A stretch of DNA of 64,000 bases. Origin: Arbacia lixula. Its lineage: Eukaryota; Echinodermata; Echinoidea; Arbacioida; Arbaciidae. The first letter of the stretch is position 1. Every line of letters begins with the position of its first letter. Positions 1 through 11,173 of the stretch are shown here, piece after piece. The stretch is taken from NCBI GenBank assembly GCA_963669155.1, contig OZ022576.1:37230807-37294806 (forward strand), written 5' to 3'. A model generated the notes under the pieces. It was not told the DNA's origin and did no database searches. It was given only the letters and a program-made list of their open reading frames with translations. Made by a program: the position numbers and the translations under genes.

Positions 1-198
1 ACAGTATTTTTCCGTGGTATTTGCACTTTTTGCACATTTGTACTTTTTTTTTTACCTTCAGGAGGGCTATACAACATTCATGACCTTTATTTTTTTACGT
101 TGATTAGTAAATTTCGCATTGCGGAAATACAACGCAACTATTGGCCTTTTCGTGATCCTACGGCACATGACACTGACGCCCATCTATTCCCCCACACA

Positions 199-677
199 TT
201 AAAGGGAAAGGTCACCCTGAAGATAAGTTGATTTCAATAAAAGCAGAAACATGGAAGCAACATATAAGTGAGAGTTTGAGGAAAATCCGTCAAGGGATAA
301 GAACGTCACGATCTTTTGAAATATCAAATTTGTGACGTCACGTGCGAGATGCTCGCCCATATGCTATGTAGAATTACATAAATTGCTTTTTTTTTTTTAA
401 GAACGGAATGATTTTTTGTTTTATGGAGTTATGAGTGTGAAAACGTATTTATAATGAAGCATCAAACACATAAGTAAAAGGATGCAATTTTTCAGAAAAT
501 GCACATTTTCGAAAAAAACAATTATGGGAGAGCACCTCGCACGTGACATCACAAAATCAAAACTTAAAAAGATCTTAACCTTCTTTTCCTTTAACGGATT
601 TTCATCAATCCTTCACTAATACGTTTCTGACATGATTGTGTCTGCTATCATCGAAATAAATTTAATTTCAGGGTGAA
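199..677. mobile_element. Palindromic MITE, copy 1 of 3 (right end truncated)
   Basis: The element begins TTAAAGGG followed by a segment like GTCACCCTGAAGATAAG. It ends in the inverted counterpart, AATTTCAGGGTGAA. The two halves are broadly complementary: each carries a degraded (T)GACGGATTTTC-type block and a GTGACGTCACGTGCGAG-type block. Two further copies lie near 45.7 and 62.3 kb, and this one has lost the terminal CCCTTTAA at its right end. There is no coding capacity, so it is presumably mobilised by a transposase encoded elsewhere. Confidence 0.8.
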
Positions 678-842
678 TTCGTACTAAGTACTTTAAACTG
701 CCAAAGAGGCTTCAACCTTGATTTAGAAAATACATGTAGGTCAATAATCATGTTATCGTTATTTTGTCTTTAGCGCAGTAGCTGTGCGTCGACCGCGTGT
801 ACTGTATTTTGTTTTGAATACAATCCTTCACGGAGTTCTGGG

Positions 843-1086
843 TCAGAAACCTTTCAAACTACTTAATCCAGCTTCATTGTTTGTATAGAGTGAATTATAT
901 ACGCAGAAGGTAGGCAAGGCATGTTGGGAGTATTGAGTCCTGCTTGCCCAGAGATATCCAGCCCTCCAATCATGGATATCCGCTTCCTTATCTTCACCAA
1001 TAGCTCCATCCGGGAACCTGGCAGTTATTTGACACCAGTTTCGTTTTGCGTCTATGTGAAATAATTGTCCTTTATAATCAGCCAAA
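843..1086 (-). other. Possible third exon of the secreted-precursor gene (speculative)
   Basis: On the minus strand an open frame follows an acceptor-like AATGCAG at about 1087. It runs in phase 0, which is the phase left by the donor at 2425. The translation begins LCLADYKGQLFHID, then AKR, then NWCQITARF, and contains a dibasic KR and three cysteines. This would suit a prohormone. However, the polypyrimidine tract is poor and the frame runs into low-complexity sequence before its stop. I do not recognise the peptide. It could equally be chance. Confidence 0.2.
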
Positions 1087-1230
1087 CAGAGCTGCATTAT
1101 CCCCCTAAAATCACGTGGGAGATTCTAGGTGATTCGACTTCCCCGTTATCCGCTAGCTAACATTGGTTTTATTCGCTATTATTAAATGTTGAAGAAAACT
1201 TAGCACGTCCTGCGCAGTCTATAATAAGGA

Positions 1231-2141
1231 TTATATTCCACATACTAAGAATGTTGCTATATGATTGGTCAAGAGTTGATCACGTGATGAAGCGTAGTTT
1301 TTCCCATCTGATCACCTGAGAAGAAAAGTTCGTTACACTGTAGGTGATAGTACTTTTTTGAGAAGGAAAGTTCGTTACACTCTAGGTGATAGTACTTTTT
1401 GGTTTCGCTGATCTCTTCACGCCTCACAGTCCTAACGCGTGATCAATATTTTGAGTACGCGCGAAATAAAAGTGCGTAGCTCGGACTATCGGCGCAGACG
1501 ACACCGCGGTGCGCGCGCTGAAATTAAAATTTTTGGTTATAGCGCGCTGCGCCGCGCGCGTACGTACAAAGCAGTGCAAGCCTTATTTCCCCCACACAGT
1601 ATTTCACCAAAGCAAGTGTGCAATTCTCTACCACCTCGTACCAAAATTGACCTAGAATTTCATTTGCCTGTAATTCATGAGAATTATGAAGAGTATTCTC
1701 GGAGGATCTATGTTCTCACCGATACCGCACAGGTAAGAGAATTTCGATTACTTCTTGCTTTTCCGTCAAAATCCGTCAAATTAGCATCACCATGTCATAG
1801 TGTTCGTTGGAATTTGTAGAGTCTATATAGAAACGTGCACAAAGTCAATTTGCTTCCGGGTTTCGGAGCGTCGCGTGAATATGTAGCCGCACCGACACGA
1901 ATGCTTTTGTACGTTAAATTGTCATTTATTTTATAGATTGTTGGCATCAGATGTGGAATATAAAGCAAATAATCAACTTTTGGTTTCAGGCAATGAGACG
2001 AACTATCACTTCCTCGGCGATCTGAATGTATACGCTATCTTTCCTCAGCTAAAAGCTTCGGAAAGATAGCTACATCCAGATCGCCTCGGAAGTGATATTT
2101 CGTCCCATTACCTTCACCGACGTTGATTATTTGCTTAATAT
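1231..2141. mobile_element. Composite of two inverted-repeat elements, copy 1
   Basis: Two elements lie side by side. Element A (1231-1963) has 13-bp terminal inverted repeats, TTATATTCCACAT at the left and ATGTGGAATATAA at 1951-1963. Element B (about 1961-2141) is a palindrome whose arms start AGCAAATAATCAAC and end GTTGATTATTTGCTT. The arms fold through a paired CGATCTG / CAGATCG and GCTATCTTTCC / GGAAAGATAGC stem. The same pair recurs at 15184-15740, where element A has a large internal deletion. Copy 1 also carries a tandem doubling of AAAGTTCGTTACACT (about 1325-1400). Confidence 0.75.
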
Positions 2142-2424
2142 TAACCTATACTCACCATTACACTGGGAAAAGAAGCAAGATTCTCCATATTATTGGTTTC
2201 TTGATATGATGATATTTTCATCATATCATGTTATGTTTCTAGATGAATATGGGATTATCGTGAACTATTACGTTAACAATGCCGGGCCAGCGAAAAGTAC
2301 TCTAGTAATAGGGAAAGGTATGCCACAGCGGCATGAGTTAACACTCTCGGTGTCATGGGTGCATGGAATATGTAATAAGTCAATGATACTTTTTCCTGAA
2401 TTGGTACCAGGGGGGTTAACTCAC

Positions 2425-2537
2425 CAACAGTATGTCTTCATCATCCGTCAGCACCTCAGTGGGCACTTCCCCACTGCCAGAGTAGATGGCTCTCTCCTCA
2501 CGGTCCAGCGTATCCGCCTGCAGTCGGTCCGCGGTGT
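2425..2537 (-). CDS. Secreted precursor gene, coding exon 2
   Basis: The exon has acceptor CCCCCTAG before 2537 and donor TTG|GTGAGT at 2425. It is 113 bases: two bases completing a split Asp codon plus 37 full codons. It enters in the phase left by exon 1 (one base over) and leaves in phase 0. The peptide is hydrophilic and acidic, running TADRLQADTLDREERA, then IYSGSGEVPTEVLT, then DDEDILL. This composition is typical of a propeptide spacer between signal peptide and mature hormone. No family was recognised. Confidence 0.6.
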
Positions 2538-2765
2538 CTAGGGGGTCACGGGAAGATAAACAGGTGGAAAGATCGATCGATTGATTGATAGATAGATCGA
2601 TCACTCAACATATTATGCAGATATATGTATGATTAAACAGACAGACGGATAGATAGATTATAAAAGTATGTAGGAAACAAAACATACAAATTACAGATAA
2701 TTAGTATCTCCGGCGTTTCCATTTGTCTGTATTTTGTATCAACTTTGTTTTCGACACTACATCAA

Positions 2766-2920
2766 TGAACAATTTACTGGTACTACCAAATTTCCAAATT
2801 GCTTTAAAAAGTAACACGTTGGATAACGAAGCTTTTCGATGTTCATATCTGCGTGACAATCTGATGAGCTGCAGATCGAAAAGCTTAGTTATCCAACATG
2901 TTACTTTTTAAAGCAATTTG
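2766..2920. mobile_element. Small foldback element with 13-bp flanking direct repeats
   Basis: The arms at 2794-2840 and 2875-2921 are inverted copies of 47 bp with two mismatches, and the loop is 34 bases. The arms begin CCAAATTGCTTTAAAAAG and close with CTTTTCGAT. The unit is bracketed by GACACTACATCAA at 2753-2765 and again at 2921-2933, which looks like a target-site duplication. It lies in the intron of the secreted-precursor gene (2538-3582). Confidence 0.7.
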
Positions 2921-3352
2921 GACACTACATCAACTTGAAATCATCTCATACAGATTATACAGAAGTACATAAATGGAAACGAGGAAAAATAAATGTGCGC
3001 TAAAAATGATAAACTCGTTACTTCATTATATCACTTCCAAAAACTCTTAACAATATGATGTTCAGTCGCATTACAATGTCTGAATGAATATGGTTATTAT
3101 TTGAAAAATTGTTGTTGTTGAAAAAAAAAATGATAAAGAATGCACGTGATAGTACTGTAACAAGACCTAAACGTAAACATTAGCTTAGTGGGCGTCTTAG
3201 AACCGAGAGAAAAGCCAAAATGACTGTGACTGAATGAGTGTGACTGAATGAGAAAGACGGGAGGTGAAGGAGATATAATATATATATATATTATTCTTCA
3301 TATTACGGAGAATAATGGGATATGGGCTGACAGGGAAATTAAGAGATAGGGA

Positions 3353-3353
3353 A

Positions 3354-3397
<44 letters not shown>
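3353..3397. repeat. (GA)n microsatellite
   Basis: An uninterrupted AG/GA run sits in the intron of the minus-strand precursor gene. The Ser/Leu and Arg/Glu open frames over it are artefacts of the repeat. Confidence 0.95.
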
Positions 3398-3400
<3 letters not shown>

Positions 3401-3582
3401 AATCAAACGGCTAGGACGGAGAAAGAAGAGAGAGGCGTTTGAGATAAGTAAAGATGTAGTTGTGGGAGAGGGGGGGGGGGCAGTAAGAGAGAAAAATGAG
3501 AACAAGGAGGATAAAAGGAGGGGGTAACGAAAGACTTCGATGAGACAAATCTCTTCAACTCGCAAAATACACTCACACTCAC

Positions 3583-3703
3583 CAGGCTGTAGAACGATAG
3601 TATTGTCAAGCAAGTCCGCATATTGCAATTGATCAAAAGGCAAACAGGTTGTCGTACAGACCAACCCGACAACGAAGAGGAGAACGAAACTCCGGCTCGC
3701 CAT
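3583..3703 (-). CDS. Secreted precursor gene, coding exon 1 with signal peptide
   Basis: The start codon at 3703-3701 has a good context (A at -3, G at +4). The 40 complete codons begin MASRSFVLLFVVGLVCTTTC, a textbook signal peptide: a short basic N-region, a hydrophobic core and small residues before the likely cleavage. Next comes LPFDQLQYADLLDNTIVLQP, and the exon ends one base into a codon at the donor CCTG|GTGAGT. Joining to 2537 restores an Asp codon and stays open. A TATA box lies about 200 bases upstream. The layout suggests a secreted protein or neuropeptide/hormone precursor, but I do not recognise it. The rest of the protein would lie left of 2425, possibly outside the window. Confidence 0.65.
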
Positions 3704-3880
3704 CGTAGACACTTCGCAGCGATCAGCGTCGAAGTACCGTGGGTGCCCAAAGTAGAGATGGCTTGCAGTACGCACAATGCGAAGTAAAAAGTTGGTATGA
3801 TTGCAGCCCGCTCGCGTCCAACCGTTCGCCTCAATCACTATCCTTCCACTTATTAGTAACCTCACACCTCAATCACTCAT
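3704..3880 (-). other. Inferred 5' UTR of the secreted precursor gene
   Basis: This stretch lies between the predicted start site, about 25-30 bases below the TATA box, and the start codon at 3703. The transcription start is inferred, not seen. Confidence 0.35.
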
Positions 3881-3902
3881 TATGGTCGACAGAATCCACC
3901 AG

Positions 3903-3910
3903 TATTTATA
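3903..3910 (-). promoter_or_regulatory. TATA box of the secreted precursor gene
   Basis: The minus strand reads GGCGCTATAAATACTGG here. TATAAATA is a strong TATA-box match placed about 200 bases upstream of the signal-peptide start codon, giving a plausible 5' UTR of about 175 bases. Confidence 0.5.
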
Positions 3911-5712
3911 GCGCCAATAAAGAGGGGTGTACCATCATTTCAGCATACATTGAACTACGAGGAGACAAAAAACAACACTTTGCCAACTAATTCGAGAGGA
4001 AGTCAATTTCTTGTAACTATTAAAAACACAAAGCGCATGCGGAAGTGGCTCTGTCGGCTACGTGTCGTGACGTCACCATATTGATAACCCACTTCTCTTT
4101 GGTCCCCCATTGGGTGAAATCCTGTCATTGTTTTAATGCATGGATCATAATGATCATTTGATGTGAACTTTCATTTGTAGTGAGTGACGCCGCACCAGAG
4201 TGACAGGCATATTAGAAGGAAGTGAGGAAGGAAGGAAGGAAGGAAAGAATAGAGGAGTATCGATCGTGGACATAGGAAAGGAAATTACTGGCAGATGATA
4301 AGAGTTCAACATTGAAAAAAACCTTGTCGCGTAATAATACCATGAAGTAGATCTGAACAGTATCAAGACTTATTTCGTAATATCATAAAGCAGTCAAATG
4401 TATTCGGGAAAAGTGCTAAATTCTTGGGAGAGAGAGGTTTCAGAACGACAGAGAGGAAGAGAGGAAGATGCATATTTTGGAAGCTGAAACGTTTGTGAAT
4501 GTACTGACAACGGTTGCATAAGTAATGCGTCAAAAGTTTGATGTATATTATGTAACTTGTCTAAAGAACCATATTTCTTATAACATGATAAATTAATAAT
4601 CATTGTACATTAAAATATATAATGTTTCGTATAAATTCTTATCTAATTGATTGACTTCGGATGTCCATCGATAAAGTGATATTCTGCGAGAGCATTCAAT
4701 AAGCTATGATTTTCATCTGAACGTGAGTAGAAATGGGAAACAAAAATATAATTTCAAGATTTGATACGTATTTATCACTAGGATAGTCAAATTCTTTCCT
4801 GTATCCTAACATAGACCGATAGATCTGACTGTCTATACATCTTTCATAGGAATTACAAAAATATGAAACGACACGGTTCTAGCATTTACTGAAAGTTTAA
4901 AGACATGGGAGCCCTTTTTGCAGGTCAAAACAAAAACATTTTGTAAAAAATGGAACGGAAAATGGACGAAGGTGATTTACAACAACTTATAAAACTGGAA
5001 ACTGACTTCGAACATAATTCTGATGATTTCGGAGAACGGGGACCGCAATACGCACTTACCATGCACTTATTGCGGCTTTTCGCATCGCGCAGTAACGCAA
5101 GCGGCGCCCCGCTGATCGCTACAATAAATGTTGCGATACAATGGATACGGTATATGAATGTAGACATGCATGGTCGCTGCGTTTTAAACATAAATAGGGA
5201 TAGTTGTTTCATACATGTTATAGTTAAGGTATACTGCCGATTCCTGCCGGTTTTATGAACATTGCCCGAGCCACGAAAACAACAAAATGTGCAAAAAAAT
5301 TGCAGATTACGTCTCAAAGTTTCCCCCTAAATAAAAAGTAATTCATAGCCCATCGGGTAATTTGGAAAAAGTTGGCTTTGGCTGGGAAAATAAAGAGGAG
5401 AGACTTGGAAAGAATGAACAAGGGGGCTATTTATCTCAGCGTGGAGCTGATACAAAGAGCTCAGGATAGAGAATTGTGGCACTCCATGCCCATGATCGCT
5501 CACGTCACTAGATCATTAGATAGATAGAGCATGCACTCTACCACGAATGGCTAGAGATCATTCAGGTTCTTGCAGCTACTTTGTCGATGTTACGGGATGG
5601 TATGTTCAACGTACCTACGGCGGAGCCCACGACAGAGGGCAGGTAAGGTAAACGTCATTACGACATGGGTGCTAATGATGAGGGCAACCACTTTGGGCAT
5701 TCGACGAAAGCA

Positions 5713-5743
<31 letters not shown>

Positions 5744-6388
5744 TAGGGGGGGGGGGGTGGGCGGGGACACAGAGATTAAGATATTCAAATGTGGAGAGAC
5801 ATAAATGCATTTGCCAGCCCATGTCTTTTAATACAAAACACCTTATACTTGTCCACAAATATGTCTCGTATTATTGTGTTGTTTTCACATGTACCCGCGT
5901 AAAGTCATATTTCATAAAATACAATGTTTACATAATATACTTTTCTAATAATTTTGAATCACTAATTAATCATTCCATTTACCTTCCAATCATCCGTTTC
6001 CCTTAAAAAATGGTGAAAATAAGGATGAGTGTGCATTTTACCTAAACACGCTATTGATGAAAGGCCTGAATTTTGAGTACATTTCAGTAAATATTACGCG
6101 TTTGGCATCTAATAAGTAATATTCCGTTTTATAGTTTGCATCATCCAAGGTTACTACTCTTAGAGAAAGAAATTAAAAGAAAAAATTGATGCAAGAAAAG
6201 AACCAAAAAAAAAAAGGAAGAAAAATATTGCTCTATGTCATACGAGATAGAAGGAAAACAACACAGAAAGGATGAAAAAAAAACGTTAAGCGATGGTTGC
6301 CAGGAGTTCAGGTGTCGTGGGTTCGGGCTTCCGCAATTAAGCAAATCACCCTTACCGACTACCATTAGTTCCCTTCTGGTATGGCGAC
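3911..6388. other. Intergenic, no supported gene
   Basis: This is AT-rich sequence upstream of the precursor gene. It contains an AAGG tract (about 4217-4248), a GA run with an adjoining G run (about 5716-5758) and chance open frames. The frame at 4950-5258 (start MERKMDEGDLQQLIKLETD) looks more protein-like than its neighbours, but nothing else supports it. Confidence 0.6.
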
Positions 6389-6617
6389 TTTGTGACTTTT
6401 GAAAGGTTACATTTTTGGCTTTAAAATTTGCCCACTCTTGCATGACTTATCGGATTAATGTGATTTTTACACAGAAGATAGTCAATAAGATAGGAAACAT
6501 TCCTGCCAAATTGTTTTGCCCCAAATCTGTTTGATAAAATGTTATGCTATTTTTTTTTTTTTTTTTTTTTTTTTTTGGGGGGGGAACTTACTTTTTTTGT
6601 TGTGTTTATATTGACAG
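6389..6617 (+). repeat. Dispersed repeat, partial copy A
   Basis: The core runs TTGTGACTTTTGAAA, AAAATTTGCCCACTC, GGATTAATGTGATTTT, CCTGCCAAATTGTTTTGCCC and ends at ACTTACTTTTTTTGTTGTG. It matches the segment at 7379-7583 in the same direction and the segment at 6876-7062 inverted. It contains a poly-T run (6550-6576). Confidence 0.7.
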
Positions 6618-6875
6618 ACCGAGAGGAAAACCACATCCCGGAGACCAGCCAGAAAAGATGATAAAGAAAAAGATGAAAATAATGATTATAGAATCGAAGT
6701 TTTTAGATAAGTAGAATTAATATTTGCTTGACACATTTTGTTTGAGCTATTAAAAATCAATAACAAAAATTCAGGTAGGCCATGTAGATAAAAAAAATTG
6801 TTGCAAATCATTTTGTATTATTTTTTTTTATTAAATTGTTTTGTCCATTTACTATTACGGTTATCATAATTGTCT

Positions 6876-7583
6876 AAACACACACACAAAAAAGTAAGTC
6901 CACCCCTAAGCAAAACAGTATAACTTTTTATCGAAGAGGGTTTGGGCAAAATAATTTGTTCCTGAACATACTGTGTGAAAATCACATTAATCCGATTAGT
7001 CATTCATGCGTGGGCATATTTTAAAGGCAAAAATGTTACTTTTCAAAAGTCACAAGGGTAATTGTTCATGCCATTTTAACAATATATTTTGGCATTTCTT
7101 GTGCGATTTTTAAAGTGTTTTCACTCAACCATGACACAAAAATGACTTCTTACGCTCACATAACAGGTCATGTCACATCTTTGTCACAATATCCAGAGGT
7201 TGTTTTTTTTCACCAAAATAAAGGGTTGTTAAAAGTTTCAATCTCAAGAGGGATAAATACTTGTTAAACGGGATAGGTGTTAGTGCATCAAGAGATGGAT
7301 GATAAACATTGAAAGGACATAAATTATGCACAAGAAATGGAATTTATCAAAAATTCATATGACAGAATCCCAAAATTACCCTTGTGATTTTTGAAAAGTA
7401 ACAATTTTGCCTTTAAAATTTGCCCACTCATGCATGACTCATTAGATTAAAGTGATTTTCGCACATAAGTTAGTCAATAAGTTTAGGAACAACCCTGCCA
7501 AATTATTTTGCCCAAACCTCTTCGATAAAAAGTTATGTTATTTTGCTTAGGGGGGCTTACTTTTTTCGTTGTGTTTATATCAA
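6876..7583. mobile_element. Foldback element with about 190-bp inverted arms
   Basis: The left arm (about 6876-7062) begins ACACACACAAAAAAGTAAG and ends at TCACAAGGGTAAT. The right arm (about 7379-7583) is its diverged inverted copy, from TTACCCTTGTGATTTTTG to GCTTACTTTTTTCGTTGTG. A loop of about 315 bases separates them. No open frame of note lies in the loop. Confidence 0.7.
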
Positions 7584-7616
7584 TAGTAACATCTACATTA
7601 TGATGTTGCAAGTGCA

Positions 7617-8754
7617 AAGGGGGGGGGGGGGGGGTTGGAGGGGGCAATTCTCTTTAAGTCATAGCGCATTCATTTAAAGTCTTGATGTTTTGAGAGTCTA
7701 AACTGTGGTCTTGGTAATGACATGCACATAAAGAGTTGCGATGCGAATGTAACACACAGGATGCTATAAAAACAACATAGCATGTATTCATGGGGAAAAT
7801 TCTGAAACAACCTTTTTTCATATACTAGATGAAGTTTGATGGCAAAGTATTGTTTAAAAGGAAACGGTTTCAACATACCACTAGTTCATGTCAAGCTAAG
7901 TCAAGGGCACACACTTTAGTGACATAAGAACTAACTATAGCGCATCAAGTTTTTCTATCCGGTGTAGTTGGACGCTATCGAACAAGCCCTCAGCCCTGTA
8001 GTTGGCAGTTACACTGATCGCTTAGCATGCCGCGCCGGTCAGACCCGAGGAGGAACGCGTATCGGAAGGAAGGAAGGAAGGAGGAACGTGGGTGCCCGCA
8101 AAGTGAAAGTGGAACTGAGTCCTTATAATTAAGGTTTAGCTGCATGGGTGCAGCTTTTTTTTTTTTGGTCTCATGGGCACACGCATGAGTAAAAAACCAA
8201 TGGGGTGTTCATAGCTTAGAACTAAAATGATTAAGTTCAAATACTGAGCGCGTTGTTTGAACCGGTTTAATTTTGTTGTATCACTACTGTTAACATTATC
8301 GTTGCTCTCTCTTAATCATATGAAATATAGCGATCATGGCGAACCATGCTTTAATCATTAAGGTCCCTTATGTCACAAACATTTGTCACATTATTGTACA
8401 CGAGCATGGATAAGAAAAGAAAGTAAATTCTGTTCAATCAGTGTATATTACCGGTTAAACATTAATGAAACGTTAATCACCTAAATTTAACTAGTATTTC
8501 AGCATTTTTTATTGACTCCCAATTGCATTTTTGTCCATTTTGTATTGTATCCATTGTAGACCTTTTAAATGTTTATGTTCCCTTTTGTCGTAGTGCGGAA
8601 ATGGAATTAAGAGGGATGTTATAATTATAGCCATGGTCGCTAGATACATGAACGTATCATGCACGCATTATGTGCACCATCTCCACTCCCTGGAGAACAT
8701 TCTTTGCCCGCTGCACGATATCGGCGCTGGGTCAAGATCAGTCACATAATCGTC
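7617..8754. other. Intergenic, no supported gene
   Basis: There is a G run at 7619-7634, a short hairpin AGCTGCATGGGTGCAGCT followed by a T run (about 8139-8166), and otherwise AT-rich unique-looking sequence. No exon was recognised. Confidence 0.5.
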
Positions 8755-9070
8755 CACCTCCTACCAGGCACCCATTTATACTCCTGGGTAGAGAGCAGCA
8801 TCGTGGATAAAATATCTTGCTGAAGATTACAAGTGCCATGGGCGGGCTTGAACCTGGGACCTGGTATTTCGAGATCTTTAGTCACAGTTCACAACCGGAA
8901 TACCATGATACCTCTACTACGACATTTGCTTTCCCCTCATTATGGACAAAGTATCTTGTGGAAGGACGCAAGTGCCATGGGTGGGCTTGAACCGGGAACC
9001 TCAAGATCTTCAGTCACAGTTCACAACCGCTATATCACGATACCTCCACTACCACATGTGCTTTCCTCTC
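8755..9070 (-). mobile_element. tRNA-derived SINE, tandem double copy
   Basis: On the minus strand there are two similar units of about 130 bp. Each contains GGTTCAAGCCC or a close variant, a match to the tRNA B box (positions about 8846 and 8982 on the plus strand). Each also has GGTTGTGAACTGTGACT-like sequence and a CCATGGCACTTG tail. A third partial segment with CACCCATTTATACTCCTGGG adjoins at 8770-8790. The pattern is of a Pol III SINE family or tRNA-like relic, not a functional tRNA, because no clean cloverleaf can be drawn. Confidence 0.6.
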
Positions 9071-10224
9071 ATTTGAACCTGAGCGTTGGTCACTCGGGTT
9101 TATCGACAGCGAGTGAAAACGACTCCGGATATCTACCTCCGCCCTGCCCGAGTTGGCTGGCTGCCCGAGAGTGCAATACCGGTGGAAGCATTCAACCAAA
9201 GTTATCAGCAAAGAGGGGAAAAGACGGAGACGGAAAGAAAATACCTGCGGCGGAGACAGATGAGACGGGATAGGAAATGATGCGGCTAATAAAGATGGGG
9301 CAAGCTGATGAGATAAGAATAGACATGACAGATAATTTACAACAAAAGTTAAAATAACGGTCACATACATGAATGCACTGGACAACATGGAGGATATCAC
9401 TAATTTATTTGTGCCATTATGAAACAAGTTATCCAATGCACTCGTTCATGACGCTGGTTAAAGATATACATGCACGTGTCAATTAATAAAGAACTGAACA
9501 ATTAATGTGTTAATGTGATCCTTGCTTTGGTATTAAAAGTGTTGAATGTGTGTGTGTGTGTGCATGTATATATGTGTGTATGTATGTACGTTTGGGTGAG
9601 AGAGAGCGAGAGAGAGACTCAGAAAGAAGAAAGGAAAAAGGAAAAAGAGTGTGTGTATGTGCGCTTACATGTATTATGCGTTCGTATATGTGTGAGATAG
9701 AGAAAAAGACAGAGAGGGAGAGAGAGAGCCAGGGAGTGTGTATGTAAATGCGTCGTGAACATTTTTAGAATCATTGATATAATTAGTACTACATAGTAGT
9801 AGCAATAGTAGCAATAGTAACATTGAAAATTCCAAATTAAGTAGTTACACCATACAAAAGGTCAAAGATTTATTCTTTGTTAAGCCATAGTATGTTGTAG
9901 TATCTGAATAATAATGGTAGCAGTTTTACATAACACTTGGAATAGTTATTCAAATATACCTCACAAACCGTTAATCATGCCCCACTGTGCTTAGATAATA
10001 TACAAAACAAAATTATCATATATCTTCAGTTAGTTAATCACTTGTATCAAACCTGTCAATACGCTTTAGTACATATGTATTTTTATGTATTTATATGTAT
10101 CTGTTTAACACATGATAAACTCAGTGCCCAAAACTCTTTATTTAGGCCAGATTTTAGTGAAATTTTAGCCGAATTGTCCCTTCGGTACTCATGAATATTA
10201 ATGAGTCAGATGAAATGAGACTCG

Positions 10225-10545
10225 GTATTTGTTTCCATGTTGTCGTGTCTTGACCCGTGAACTAGAAATAGCTCGCGTGGTTAAGTCGCTGCCCCGTAAG
10301 CAGTAGATTGCAGGTTCAGATCCCGTCTGGTTTCAAGATTTTTGTTTGACTTGTTTTTCATTCATTACAGGATGGAGCGCGCTTTCCTCACTACTGGGTG
10401 TATGCCTAAAATTTCCTTGTAAATATACTCTTTACTTACTTTATTATTTCATTTAAGTGCGTAGGGACATGCGTAGCTATGTGTTATGCGCTACACAAGA
10501 ACTGAATATGATGATGATAATGATGATGATTATTATTACATATAC
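10225..10545 (+). mobile_element. tRNA-derived SINE
   Basis: An A-box-like TAGCTCGCGTGG lies at 10269-10280 and a B box GGTTCAGATCC at 10313-10323, with spacing as in a tRNA gene. The body then runs to GCGCTACACAAGAACTGAATATG and a degenerate (ATGATG/ATT)n tail. An internal Pol III promoter with a short-repeat tail marks a SINE. The tRNA region itself is not a convincing tRNA. Confidence 0.65.
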
Positions 10546-10730
10546 TCATATCACGCAGGAGTTTGCAATATGGAGATGCTCGTTGCTATGTACGATACAT
10601 TGTGGGGCACCAATGGTTAGGCCGACGGGAAAAGATAAAACGCCCTCTTCGACTTAGTGGTGATGGGGAAGTTTGAAAATTTCGGCCAGTTCTCGTCATG
10701 CTCTCCAAAACACAGCTACTAACACACACT

Positions 10731-11129
10731 TTTTTTTTTCATATTCTTTATTTGATTTCATTCATATAATGAAATAAACAATTTCACTTTATAACAGAAT
10801 TACAAATCCATAAACGTAATATTTCTATTGATTCAATAAACACAATAAAGTATGATATACCACTTGTATATAAACACAATATATATGTGCCATATTCTAC
10901 CTGAATATGAAACTTATAAATTATATTCCTATTAAATAGAATAATAATCATAATACTAATAGATATGTATAATAGTAATGATAATAAAGCAATTCCATAA
11001 TACATAAGAATGAAATCTTTTCTGATACCCCCCCCCGAACATATAAGTCCACCTCCACACAAAACATGTAAGTCCACCCCATCCCCCTACACACACACAC
11101 ATACACACTCACATACATACTCACACACA

Positions 11130-11173
<44 letters not shown>

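Noticed and set aside
10261-10335. Functional tRNA gene
   Set aside because: The A and B boxes are good but no cloverleaf with a proper acceptor stem forms, and a SINE tail follows.
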